Source of the DNA: CAZGCA01 sp964524145
GTDB taxonomy: Bacteria; Hydrogenedentota; CAZGCA01
Assembly (NCBI GenBank): GCA_964524145.1
Contig: CAZGCA010000050.1
Coordinates: forward strand, 1-45,802
Length of the DNA: 45,802 nucleotides
Direction of reading: 5' to 3'
The translations under genes were made by a program, and so were the position numbers. Below, piece after piece: positions 17,078 through 24,894 of the stretch (the first letter of the stretch is position 1; each line of letters starts with the position of its first letter). The notes below the pieces were generated by a model. The model had not been told where the DNA came from. It was given only the letters and a program-made list of their open reading frames with translations, and did not search any database.

Positions 17078-17116
17078 ATGAGAAGACCACGCCGGCTCTT
17101 GACATAGCCTTCTCAT
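17078..17116. promoter_or_regulatory. Inverted repeat in the gap upstream of tpx
   Basis: ATGAGAAG (17078-17085) and CTTCTCAT (17109-17116) are perfect complements 23 bases apart. CTTATGAGA at 17075-17083 matches part of the putative activator sites at 27373-27402. No sigma-54 promoter was found in this gap (17023-17302). It is a possible regulatory site at the one large break inside the minus-strand block. Confidence 0.3.
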
Positions 17117-17258
17117 GGAGTGAAAGACGGTATGTGATGCGCCGAAATAACGGCCCCAAAACAGTCTGTTCATACGACATTGATCGTTCAATCTCGTTCC
17201 TTCCAAGCACAAGGCTCCATCCCCCCTACATTCTACCTGCTCCCGCCGCCAAGATCCC

Positions 17259-17279
17259 GTCTACTGTCTACCGTCTACC
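17259..17279. repeat. Short tandem heptamer GTCTACY x3
   Basis: Three consecutive copies of GTCTAC(T/C) lie at 17259-17265, 17266-17272 and 17273-17279, followed by GTATTCT. They are in the noncoding gap between a ferritin-like gene and tpx. Nothing else in 17117-17302 looks coding. Confidence 0.6.
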
Positions 17280-17302
17280 GTATTCTCCGGTCGTGGCTCG
17301 GA

Positions 17303-17755
17303 TCAGTTTTCGGTCAGGAAACACTCGTCGTACTCTATCTCAAACCGCAACTTGTGTTTGGCCTCCTCCTGTGCAAGACCCAACAGGGTTGCGCGAAGAC
17401 TATCGTCGCCGGCCGTCTCGGCGAGATCGTTATACAGTTTGAACGCGGCCTTCTCCTGCTTCATGGCCAGGATGAGCGCCTGCTGGTAATCGAGCTCGGG
17501 TGTAGGCGTGACCTCCGTGACGTGTTCCGTTATCTTGAGGTCCGCAACCTTTGCGGCTACAGGCAGCAGCAGTTCTCCGCTCTTGATCTCCAGCAGCTTC
17601 TTCTTGTGCCCGGCCTCCTCACGCGCAAACTCCTCGAAGACCGTGCGCATATACGGTTTGTCCATCTTACCCGCTAACTCCGTGTAGAACTTCGCGGCTG
17701 CCTCTTCCTTGCTAATCGCGAAATCCAGAAGCTCGTTTACTGAACTGAATGTCAT
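17303..17755 (-). CDS. Ferritin-like diiron protein
   Basis: A 150-aa four-helix protein. Helix pairs carry ISKEEAAAKFYTEL with FAREEAGHKKKL, and AMKQEKAAFKLYNDL with LAQEEAKHKLRF: two copies of E...E-x-x-H, the diiron pattern of rubrerythrin-like proteins. There is no rubredoxin domain. The two halves resemble each other, as expected for this fold. AGGAGGAG precedes ATG 17755. It lies 47 bases after the EncFtn-like gene. Function is probably peroxide or iron handling. Confidence 0.85.
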   Translation of the reverse strand: MTFSSVNELLDFAISKEEAAAKFYTELAGKMDKPYMRTVFEEFAREEAGHKKKLLEIKSGELLLPVAAKVADLKITEHVTEVTPTPELDYQQALILAMKQEKAAFKLYNDLAETAGDDSLRATLLGLAQEEAKHKLRFEIEYDECFLTEN

Positions 17756-17802
17756 GGTCTCCTCCTGTTACGAAATCCGCCATTACCATCGGGGCGAGGC
17801 TC

Positions 17803-18111
17803 CTACTTGATACCTAGCTCGTCCATCTCTTCCTCGACCTCTTTCGCGCCCTCCTCATAAAACTTCTGCTCGTCTGGAGCCAGATGGTGGAGTAGGCGAA
17901 GGAACTCTCCTGCGTGGACGCGCTCCTCGTCGGCGATGTCAACAAGGACTGCCTTCGCCAGCTCGTCCTCAATGGATTCCGCAAGCTGCATGTACAGTTG
18001 GACTGCCTCGTACTCGGCGGCAACCAGAAACCGTATCGCCCTGACAAGCTCCTCTTTCGTAAGCTTGCGGTCCGAAGCCTTCCCTGAAAAAGAGTTCCCA
18101 AAATCCGGCAT
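17803..18111 (-). CDS. Encapsulated-ferritin-like (EncFtn family) protein
   Basis: A 102-aa two-helix ferritin-like protein. Helix 1 has LVAAEYEAVQLY (Glu33, Tyr40) and helix 2 has ADEERVHAGEFLRLL (Glu63, His66). These line up, shifted by one residue, with Glu32, Tyr39, Glu62 and His65 of the Rhodospirillum EncFtn ferroxidase, which forms its diiron site at a dimer interface. The C-terminal helix is acidic (EEGAKEVEEEMDELG) and shows no obvious encapsulin-loading peptide. No encapsulin shell gene is in the window. AGGAGGAG precedes ATG 18111. A different role for this short protein cannot be ruled out. Confidence 0.8.
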   Translation of the reverse strand: MPDFGNSFSGKASDRKLTKEELVRAIRFLVAAEYEAVQLYMQLAESIEDELAKAVLVDIADEERVHAGEFLRLLHHLAPDEQKFYEEGAKEVEEEMDELGIK

Positions 18112-18132
18112 CGTTCTCTCCTCCTATGGTCT

Positions 18133-18170
18133 CGGCAAGGCGAGCCGACTCCCTGTGCGGCTCGCCTTGC
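18133..18170 (-). other. Perfect 14-base-pair hairpin inside the defence operon
   Basis: GGCAAGGCGAGCCG (18133-18146) pairs with CGGCTCGCCTTGCC (18157-18170) around a 10-base loop, in the 98-base gap between the rubrerythrin gene (ending 18210) and the EncFtn-like gene (starting 18111). No T-run follows on the minus strand, so an mRNA processing or stabilising stem is more likely than a terminator. Confidence 0.7.
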
Positions 18171-18209
18171 CTCCTGTAAACACCTGCCGCCTATTCGTTG
18201 TCATGTCGC

Positions 18210-18701
18210 CTACTGTTCAACAAACTGCTCTTTCCCTGCACCACATATCGGACACTCGTCCGGCAGAATGCCGTCCGAGACGAACCCGCACACCTTGCAG
18301 ACGTAGTACGTGGTCTCCCGCTCCTCCATCAAATGGCCCATCGCTTCCTTGTACAGCTTGGCGTGCGTCTCCTCAACGTCACGAGCCTGACTGAAGATCG
18401 TCACAGCCGGTTCATCCCCCTCTTCGCTCGCCTGCTTGATGAAGTTGTCATAGGCGACGCCCGCAACCTTGGTTTCCGACTCCAAGCTGGCTGCCAGATT
18501 CTCCTCAGTCGTCCCGACCTCCTTGAGCGTACGCAGGCAGCGCTCACCGTGGATCGACTCGGACAACGCTATCGCGCGGAACAGTCTGGCAATTTGGGGG
18601 TACCCTTCGTCTTCGGCTTTCTCGGCGTAGATGTTCAGCCTCAGCGCCGCTTTCGCTTCTCCGAGATAGGCTTGATAGTATGCGTCCTTCAGTCCGTCCA
18701 T
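18210..18701 (-). CDS. rbr: Rubrerythrin with C-terminal rubredoxin domain
   Basis: A 163-aa peroxide reductase. The diiron four-helix part (1-125) contains YLGEAKAALR, SESIHGERCL, SETKVAG and VEETHAKLY. The C-terminal rubredoxin-like domain has CKVCG and CPICG, one Fe(Cys)4 site that delivers electrons to the diiron centre. Its ATG is only 4 bases after the korB stop, so the two are almost certainly co-transcribed. This is one of three rubredoxin-bearing rubrerythrins in the window and differs clearly from the other two. Confidence 0.92.
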   Translation of the reverse strand: MDGLKDAYYQAYLGEAKAALRLNIYAEKAEDEGYPQIARLFRAIALSESIHGERCLRTLKEVGTTEENLAASLESETKVAGVAYDNFIKQASEEGDEPAVTIFSQARDVEETHAKLYKEAMGHLMEERETTYYVCKVCGFVSDGILPDECPICGAGKEQFVEQ

Positions 18702-18705
18702 CCGT

Positions 18706-19557
18706 CTATCTGTATCCTTCCATTACCTTCAGCAACTCCGCCCGGTCGACGTCTCTACCAACCAGCGTTCCCGTCGACAGCACAGGGAACCGCTCGTCGA
18801 AAGCCTTTCTCTCGTTCCGGTAGATGATTCCGAGCGGAATGCGGTCACCCCATTCGTAGGCCGTCTTCATGGCTGTTTCCCAGTCAGTCGGATCGTGCGT
18901 CGCAGGCAGTTCGTAACACCGTTCTTTGTACCAGGCAAACGTGTTGACCTTGTTGAACGACACACACGGTTGGAGCACGTCAACAAGCGAGAGCCCTCTA
19001 TGAGCTATTGCCTGCTGAATGAGCCCCGAGAGGTGGTCCACCATCCCGGAGAAACCGCGCGCAACAAAGCCTGCCTGCATCGCGACGGCGACACCCACGG
19101 GGTTAAACGGAGCGGACGCCACGCCGTCCGGCTGGGCTTTCGTAACAAACCCTTCGTCGGATGTCGGACTGGCCTGTCCCTTGGTCAGACCGTAGATGCG
19201 GTTGTCGTGCACCAACAGTGTCACGTCAACGTTGCGGCGCACGGCAGCCAGAAAATGGTTTCCTCCTTCGCCGTAATTGCACCCGTCGCCGCTCTCAACG
19301 ATGACGGTCAGCTCCGGGTTGGCAAGCTTCGCTCCGGTAGCCACCGGCAGCGACCTGCCGTGCAGCCCGTTAAACACGTTGGCGTTCAAGTAGTGTGGCG
19401 CTTTTGCGGCCTGGCCGATACCCGAAACAAACAGGACGCGGTTCGGCGCAAGCTCGCTCGCAACAAGCGCCTGCTTGACGGCGTTAAGGATAGGGAAATT
19501 CCCGCAACCCGGACACCATGCCGTCTCGTACGTGCCGTAATCGTCTATGGTTGCCAT
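18706..19557 (-). CDS. korB: 2-oxoacid:ferredoxin oxidoreductase, beta subunit
   Basis: A 283-aa TPP-binding subunit that, with KorA, oxidises a 2-oxoacid (probably 2-oxoglutarate) to the acyl-CoA and reduces ferredoxin. Cysteines WCPGC (Cys15, Cys18) and LQPC (Cys197) are cluster ligands. The usual fourth, in GIGC, is Gln49 here (GIGQAAK), and the TPP motif reads GDGC (Cys92) before GEGGNH. GIGQAAK resembles what I remember from related delta-proteobacterial proteins, so it may be a subfamily trait. GGAAGGG precedes ATG 19557; korA ends 17 bases upstream. Confidence 0.92.
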   Translation of the reverse strand: MATIDDYGTYETAWCPGCGNFPILNAVKQALVASELAPNRVLFVSGIGQAAKAPHYLNANVFNGLHGRSLPVATGAKLANPELTVIVESGDGCNYGEGGNHFLAAVRRNVDVTLLVHDNRIYGLTKGQASPTSDEGFVTKAQPDGVASAPFNPVGVAVAMQAGFVARGFSGMVDHLSGLIQQAIAHRGLSLVDVLQPCVSFNKVNTFAWYKERCYELPATHDPTDWETAMKTAYEWGDRIPLGIIYRNERKAFDERFPVLSTGTLVGRDVDRAELLKVMEGYR

Positions 19558-19574
19558 ATCAAGTTACCCTTCCG

Positions 19575-21257
19575 TCACCGCTTCAACTCCCGGAGAATCC
19601 ATTCCGGCGTGAGCGGCAACCCGTCGTAACGAAGCACACGTTTCTCAATGGTGAACCCCGTCTCGCGACGAATCAGTCCCGCCAGCTGCCCCGTCGCGTT
19701 TCCCTCCACACACGCCACTTCTCGAGCCTCCTGCAAACGCCCCAGGAACTGATCCGGAACCAGCGGCCAGACCTGCGAGAAGTGAAGCGTCGCAACGTTC
19801 TCCCCGTCGTCCTTCACTCTGGACGCAGCCTCCGACACGGGCCCCTTGCTCGAGCCCCACGAGACCAGCAGAAGGTCAGGCTTTCCCTCGCCTTGCATTT
19901 CGGGCGGCATCGCGTCCCGGCGAATCCCGTCCCCTTTTCTCAGCCGCTTTTCAACCATCAAGTTTCGTACCGTGAGATCTTCGGTGATGTGGCCGTCCTC
20001 GGTGTGCTCGTCGCTGTCGGCCAGAACGAGATGCTCGCTCATCCCCGGCAGCAACCGGGGCGAAACGCCGTCGTCGGTCAATGCAAACCGACGGTAAGGG
20101 ACAGGAATGCCGGACGAATCAGCACCGGCGCTGACAGAAGCCAGGTTGTCTATATCGAACGGCTCGACGGATCTATACGAGTCTGCAAGAAACTGGTCCG
20201 TCAACACGAATACAGGGCTCTGGTAACGTTCTGCAACCTCGAACGCCTTGCGCGTCAGGTGAAAGCACTCCTCGACCGTGCCCGGCGTCAGAATAGCCCG
20301 CGGAAACTCGCCGTGGCCTCCGTGCAGAACGAACTCGAGATCGCCCTGTTCCGTTCGAGTGGGCAGCCCGGTAGCCGGACCGGGGCGTTGTGCCACCACC
20401 ACCACCACCGGCGTCTCGGTCATCCCGGCCAGGCTTACTCCTTCGGTCATCAACGCATACCCGCCGCCCGACGTCGCAACCATGCTGGGAGCACCCGCAA
20501 ACGACGCGCCTATTGCCATGTTTATCGCGGCAATCTCGTCCTCGGCCTGCTCCACGATTAGCCCCATCCTTTTCGCTTTGGCCGTCAGGTTGAGGACGAT
20601 TGAGGTCGCCGGGGTCATTGGGTAAAACGAGCAGAACCGCAACCCGGCTGAGATCGCTCCCAATGCGATGGCTTCGTTCCCGTTCATCATGAGACGCGGC
20701 CGCGGGTTCGTGACCGGAGCCGGTTTTCGAATCGAGACCGGCTGATCGGCCGACCAGCGATATGCTTCCGAGAGCACGCGGTCGTTTTCTTCCGCAACCT
20801 GCGTGTCCTTCTTCCCGAAGAACTCGTGCATCACCGTGCCGATCAGCTTGTCATCGAGCCCTATTAGAGACCCCGCAACTCCCAAAGCGGCCACATTAGA
20901 GAATTTGTCCGAGGCCAGCGCCTTGAACGGCACTCTGATACACGAATCGTCGGCGGTCTCGCATTCCTCGTCAACGAGAATGCGTCCCTGGTCGGCAAGC
21001 TCGTTCCTGTGCAGGGCAACCGTCTCCGCGTTAAGTGCAACCAGGAGATCGACCGGTTCCTGCGGACCGACGATCTCATCAGGACTCAGGCGTACCGCGA
21101 ACGTGTTGTGCCCCCCGCGGATGCGCGACTCATAGCTCTGGGTGACAACAATCGAGTATCCGCTCCGGACAAGGGTCTTGGCAAGTATCTGGCCAATGGT
21201 CACCAACCCCTGACCTGCTTCTCCGCCGATGAGTATGTTGAAGCCCGTCTTTTCCAT
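19575..21257 (-). CDS. korA: 2-oxoacid:ferredoxin oxidoreductase, fused gamma-alpha subunit
   Basis: A 560-aa protein. Residues 1-180 form the gamma domain (GGEAGQGLVTIGQIL, YESRIRGGHNTFAVR); from about 190 onward is the alpha (pyrimidine-binding) domain (GNEAIALGAISAGLRF, YPMTPATSI). This gamma-first fusion is normal for two-subunit KorAB enzymes, some of which tolerate oxygen. No ferredoxin or delta subunit gene is next to it. It is embedded between a ferritin-like gene and korB in the defence block, where it could supply low-potential electrons to rubredoxin-linked enzymes; that link is inference. Confidence 0.93.
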   Translation of the reverse strand: MEKTGFNILIGGEAGQGLVTIGQILAKTLVRSGYSIVVTQSYESRIRGGHNTFAVRLSPDEIVGPQEPVDLLVALNAETVALHRNELADQGRILVDEECETADDSCIRVPFKALASDKFSNVAALGVAGSLIGLDDKLIGTVMHEFFGKKDTQVAEENDRVLSEAYRWSADQPVSIRKPAPVTNPRPRLMMNGNEAIALGAISAGLRFCSFYPMTPATSIVLNLTAKAKRMGLIVEQAEDEIAAINMAIGASFAGAPSMVATSGGGYALMTEGVSLAGMTETPVVVVVAQRPGPATGLPTRTEQGDLEFVLHGGHGEFPRAILTPGTVEECFHLTRKAFEVAERYQSPVFVLTDQFLADSYRSVEPFDIDNLASVSAGADSSGIPVPYRRFALTDDGVSPRLLPGMSEHLVLADSDEHTEDGHITEDLTVRNLMVEKRLRKGDGIRRDAMPPEMQGEGKPDLLLVSWGSSKGPVSEAASRVKDDGENVATLHFSQVWPLVPDQFLGRLQEAREVACVEGNATGQLAGLIRRETGFTIEKRVLRYDGLPLTPEWILRELKR

Positions 21258-21323
21258 CCTTCGATCCCTAGCGTTTGTAATGGCTATCGACGTGTGTGCC
21301 AGGCTCTCGCTGAACCACCCGCA

Positions 21324-21830
21324 TCATCCTCCGTCAAAATGCCAGCCTTCCTCGACCATAAACCAGTCTCCAGGATGCTGAAGATACTCCATCGAGTTCT
21401 CGATAAGCTCACGGTGAAATCGTTCCACGTCTGCGAGCATCTCGCACAGCTCGCGCACGTCGTCGGCCTCGCTCTCCTCTGCCCACGTGGCATACGCGGC
21501 CGCCGATTTCTCCTCCATCTCGATAGCCAACCGCATCGCGTTGATGTCGTCTTCGCACGACGCAGCCGCCTTCATCACGGTTTCCGGCGCGTCCTTGAAT
21601 ATGCCCCTCAGCCGGCCGTAGAGCGCCCTGTTTACGCTCCCCGCCGTGTTCTCTCCCGGCGACACGCTTTCGAGCCACTCGATGTGCCGCACCTCGTCCT
21701 CAGCCAGGGACTCGAACATCTGTCGTGCAATATCGTTCGAGGCTTTCTCAGCAGCGTTATGGTAGAACTTCCGGCCGTCGCGTTCGAGCTGGATGGCCGT
21801 TTCCATTACGTCCTTTCTGTCCATTCCCAT
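21324..21830 (-). CDS. Ferritin-like diiron protein
   Basis: A 168-aa four-helix protein with AIQLERDGRKFYHNA and LAEDEVRHIEWL in the first half and AIEMEEKSAAAY and LADVERFHRELI in the second. These give two E/E-x-x-H sets, a complete diiron pattern. There is no rubredoxin domain; the C-terminus ends WFMVEEGWHFDGG. AGGAGAA precedes ATG 21830. It lies 31 bases after dsbD and 66 bases before korA. Likely a rubrerythrin-type peroxide reductase or iron-handling protein. Confidence 0.85.
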   Translation of the reverse strand: MGMDRKDVMETAIQLERDGRKFYHNAAEKASNDIARQMFESLAEDEVRHIEWLESVSPGENTAGSVNRALYGRLRGIFKDAPETVMKAAASCEDDINAMRLAIEMEEKSAAAYATWAEESEADDVRELCEMLADVERFHRELIENSMEYLQHPGDWFMVEEGWHFDGG

Positions 21831-21861
21831 ATTCTTGTTCTCCTGGTTTGTCCCGTGTCGT

Positions 21862-23649
21862 CTAACCGCGCGTTTGAAGCGCGATCTCCCTTATGCCCGC
21901 CACCACCTCATCGGGTCCAACTACGCCCGTGATGCGCGACTCGCGATGCTCCCGCCCTTTGGCGTCGAAGAACAGGAGAGTCGGTGGTCCGACAACATTG
22001 TACTCTTTCTGAAGCTGAGGATGCAGGTCGATATCCACTTTCAGCGCATTCATGTTCGAGAGTGCTTCGACGACAGTGGAGTCCGTCAGCGTCCTCTTCT
22101 CAAGCTTCTTGCATAACACGCACCATTCGGCGTAGAACTCCACTACCGTCGGCCTGCCCGAACTGAGAGCCTTATTCAGCGCACGCGAATCGGCCGGCAC
22201 AAACGGGCCTCGGTCGGCCTCGCCAACGTCCGGGGCACCGCCAAACCTGATTCCTACCAGCGAGCCCGCCGAATTGGCGAACGACATTGCGGCAAGTATG
22301 ATCACGATAATGCCGACTACCCGCTTGAGACGGTCGGCAAAGCCGCTTGTGTCGGTCAAAGTATCGAGTCCGCCCAGAAACACCACTCCCGCCACTATTA
22401 TGAAGGAGGAGACAACGCGGTACGCCTCAACTCCTACGACCGGTTGGAGAAAGAACGCTCCTGCCCACAGCATGATGAACCCGAAGAGCTTTTTGAGCCA
22501 CACCATCCACGGGCCGGCCTTCGGCAGAACGCTGCCCGAGAACGTGCCAACTACGATAAGGACTACACCCATGCCCCACGCCAGTGCAAACAGCATCCAG
22601 AAGCCCAGCACACGGTTGCCCGTGGTCGCTATGAATGTCAGTATGCCCGCAAGAGGAGCTGCAGTGCAAGGCGTCGCCACAAAACCTGCCACGATGCCGA
22701 ACAGAAACGCGCGGCCAACACTCTTGCCGCTCCCTCTGACCGTGAGCCGGTTCCGGAGGAAAGCGGGCGTCTGGATTGTGATTACCTCGAACATGCTGAG
22801 CGCAAACAAGACGAATACGGACGCGACCGGTACGAGCACCCACGCTGTCTTCAGCCATCGCGAGAACGCGCCGCCTAACGTCGCAGTCAGCACGCCGAGC
22901 ATGGCGTACACAATTGCGAGCCCCAAAACGTACGCCACACTACGCGACAACGCGTTTGCGATGCTCCCCCGACCGTCGCCCGGTTTGCGAACGCCCCCGA
23001 TGATCGCTGCCGTTATCGGAATCATCGGATACACGCACGGTGTCAGGCTTATCAGTATCCCGGTACCGAACGCCATCACCAACCGCAGTAGAAGACCTCG
23101 ATCGGTTTCGGTCCGGGGCGGTCCAGCCGGTGCGGGTTGCGTGGAGGAGTGATTTCCCGCACCGGCCACCGCAGATGTACCACTTACAGGTATCTCGAAC
23201 GACAGGGCCTCCTTCATCGGCCGGAAACAATACGTATCCGTGCAGCCCTGGTACTTCACTACACCCCGGACGACCGCTTTCGTGCCCGGGCCAGCGGTGA
23301 CGGTCAGAGGCACCTTCACCGTTACTGAGCCATCGTAGACTTCGCTGACTGCAAGCCCCTGGTCGTCCAGCGGGTCGGGGATCGTCTTCGTGGCGGACGG
23401 AAGCTCCAACTGACCCGGCGACACACCATCGAGCCGTTCCCAGGCAAATGACAATTTGTCTCTGTAGAGATAGATCCCCTCTCCGATCGTGAAGCTCACC
23501 TCGAGAGCGACTGTCTCGCCGGATCGCGCCTCGGACGGCTCGACGGTGCTCGCAACAGTGAACTCCTCTGCATTCGCGTTCAACAGCCAGAGCACTGAAA
23601 CAGCCAGCACAAAGACCGCCGAAACCCGATATGCTCGCACCGCTATCAT
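21862..23649 (-). CDS. dsbD: Thiol:disulfide interchange protein DsbD
   Basis: A 595-aa inner-membrane protein that carries electrons from cytoplasmic thioredoxin to the periplasm. The order is: signal peptide (1-27), N-terminal DsbD-alpha domain with Cys136 and Cys141, a membrane domain with eight hydrophobic helices and the redox pair in LTPCVYPMIP and ATPCTAAPL, and a C-terminal thioredoxin domain with CVLC (Cys510/Cys513). All six cysteines are present. ATG 23649 is chosen because GAGGAGA lies 4 bases upstream and the signal peptide then begins correctly. It lies 87 bases after the Cys-repeat thioredoxin-like gene, which may be its partner. Confidence 0.93.
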   Translation of the reverse strand: MIAVRAYRVSAVFVLAVSVLWLLNANAEEFTVASTVEPSEARSGETVALEVSFTIGEGIYLYRDKLSFAWERLDGVSPGQLELPSATKTIPDPLDDQGLAVSEVYDGSVTVKVPLTVTAGPGTKAVVRGVVKYQGCTDTYCFRPMKEALSFEIPVSGTSAVAGAGNHSSTQPAPAGPPRTETDRGLLLRLVMAFGTGILISLTPCVYPMIPITAAIIGGVRKPGDGRGSIANALSRSVAYVLGLAIVYAMLGVLTATLGGAFSRWLKTAWVLVPVASVFVLFALSMFEVITIQTPAFLRNRLTVRGSGKSVGRAFLFGIVAGFVATPCTAAPLAGILTFIATTGNRVLGFWMLFALAWGMGVVLIVVGTFSGSVLPKAGPWMVWLKKLFGFIMLWAGAFFLQPVVGVEAYRVVSSFIIVAGVVFLGGLDTLTDTSGFADRLKRVVGIIVIILAAMSFANSAGSLVGIRFGGAPDVGEADRGPFVPADSRALNKALSSGRPTVVEFYAEWCVLCKKLEKRTLTDSTVVEALSNMNALKVDIDLHPQLQKEYNVVGPPTLLFFDAKGREHRESRITGVVGPDEVVAGIREIALQTRG

Positions 23650-23736
23650 GACGTCTCCTCGCTCCTGCTCATTGGGGCCAATGCAGGGCGGAACCAAGCA
23701 TGTCTTCTTCTACCTTTCCGCCCCGGCCCCGTCGGG

Positions 23737-24828
23737 TTAGGTTATCTTGCAGCACCCGGGCGAACCCTTCACGAGGCCGCACTTCTCGCACAGCTCTTTT
23801 CCCTGGAGTTTACAGCAATCTGCGGATCCTTTCTTGAAACCGCAGTTCGGACAAAGATCCCCTTGCGCAAGCTGGGTATCCGACTTGCAGCACCCAGGCG
23901 ATCCTGCCACGCGCTGGCACTTCGCACAGGTCGCCTTGGTCCCGCAGCAATTAGCGGCGCAGTCCTGCGAGCCTTTGATGCACCCGCACGCCGTGCAGAT
24001 CTCGATTGTCTCCTTGCTGCCCTTCGTGACTTTGCAGCAGCCGGGCGACCCTTTGACGAGCCCACACTTCGCGCACGTTGCCTGTCCCGGTTTGCAGCAG
24101 TTCGCCGAGCCCTTGATCTGGCCGCATCCGGTGCAGACGACCGCCACCTTCTCAGGCGTCACACCCCCGTCAGCCATCTTCTTGAGATACGCCTCCGGGT
24201 CTTTCTCGAACGTTCCCTTGCAGCCCGGACAGCAGAAGTAGACTCTCTGGCCCTTGTAATCGGCGAAGACGCTCTTGTCGATCACGCCGCCCATCACCGG
24301 GCACACCGTCTGCGCCTTGCCGGCCGTCGATTTTGGCGAAGGTTTGGCCTCGCGAGCCGCAAGCGCAGCCTTCACTTCGCTCACCAGCGTTGCATACGGG
24401 GTGAAGTTGCCCCGATACGTGATCTCGCCTTTCGGATCGACAACAAGCAGCACGGGGATGCCTGTGACATTGTAGCTGTTCGCCACGCGACCAGACCCGT
24501 CCAGGAGTATCGTGAACGGCAGAGCATTGGCTTTCGCTGCGACCGTTCCCGCATCCTCCTCGATATACACTTCGACGATGGCCAAGTCGCTCGAGTCAAA
24601 CTCTTCGCGTAGTTCGAGCAGCTCCTGAGTCTCTCTCTGACACCAACCGCACCACGTCGTGCCGAGCTTCACCACGAGCACTTTCTCCTGGCGAAGCGTT
24701 TTCGTGGAGACATCGTTGCCCTCGAGATCATCGAGCGCAAAATCCGTGAAGCTCCCGGCGGCGTATGCCGTGCCACAGACAAGAAGCACCAGGAGCACGC
24801 CTGTCGTTGATATTCTCTTACTCTTCAT
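23737..24828 (-). CDS. Exported TlpA-like thioredoxin with YHS-like domain and six Cys-rich repeats
   Basis: A 363-aa exported protein. Residues 1-24 are a signal peptide (cut near AYA). Residues 26-158 are a TlpA/AhpC-type thioredoxin domain with WCGWC (Cys60/Cys63) and cis-Pro in TGIPVLLVV. Residues 175-218 resemble a YHS/TRASH metal domain (CPVMGG, then YFCCPGC). Residues 232-361 hold six repeats of CxxCGxxKGSxxCCK, at 232-246, 252-266, 278-295, 301-314, 326-340 and 347-361. Together the repeats hold 26 cysteines; repeat 3 has two extra and repeat 4 lacks the KG. Four Cys per repeat suggest one metal each. ATG 24828 has GGAGGG 7-8 bases upstream. I know no assigned function for the repeat. 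Confidence 0.88.
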   Translation of the reverse strand: MKSKRISTTGVLLVLLVCGTAYAAGSFTDFALDDLEGNDVSTKTLRQEKVLVVKLGTTWCGWCQRETQELLELREEFDSSDLAIVEVYIEEDAGTVAAKANALPFTILLDGSGRVANSYNVTGIPVLLVVDPKGEITYRGNFTPYATLVSEVKAALAAREAKPSPKSTAGKAQTVCPVMGGVIDKSVFADYKGQRVYFCCPGCKGTFEKDPEAYLKKMADGGVTPEKVAVVCTGCGQIKGSANCCKPGQATCAKCGLVKGSPGCCKVTKGSKETIEICTACGCIKGSQDCAANCCGTKATCAKCQRVAGSPGCCKSDTQLAQGDLCPNCGFKKGSADCCKLQGKELCEKCGLVKGSPGCCKIT

Positions 24829-24894
24829 TGTCTCGCCCTCCATACGCGAGCCTACGAACGCCTCGCTACCTCGTCTCTCTATTGTTGTTTCCCG

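Noticed and set aside
17803..18111. A complete encapsulin nanocompartment locus
   Set aside because: No HK97-fold shell protein is encoded anywhere in the window; only the EncFtn-like cargo-type protein is present.
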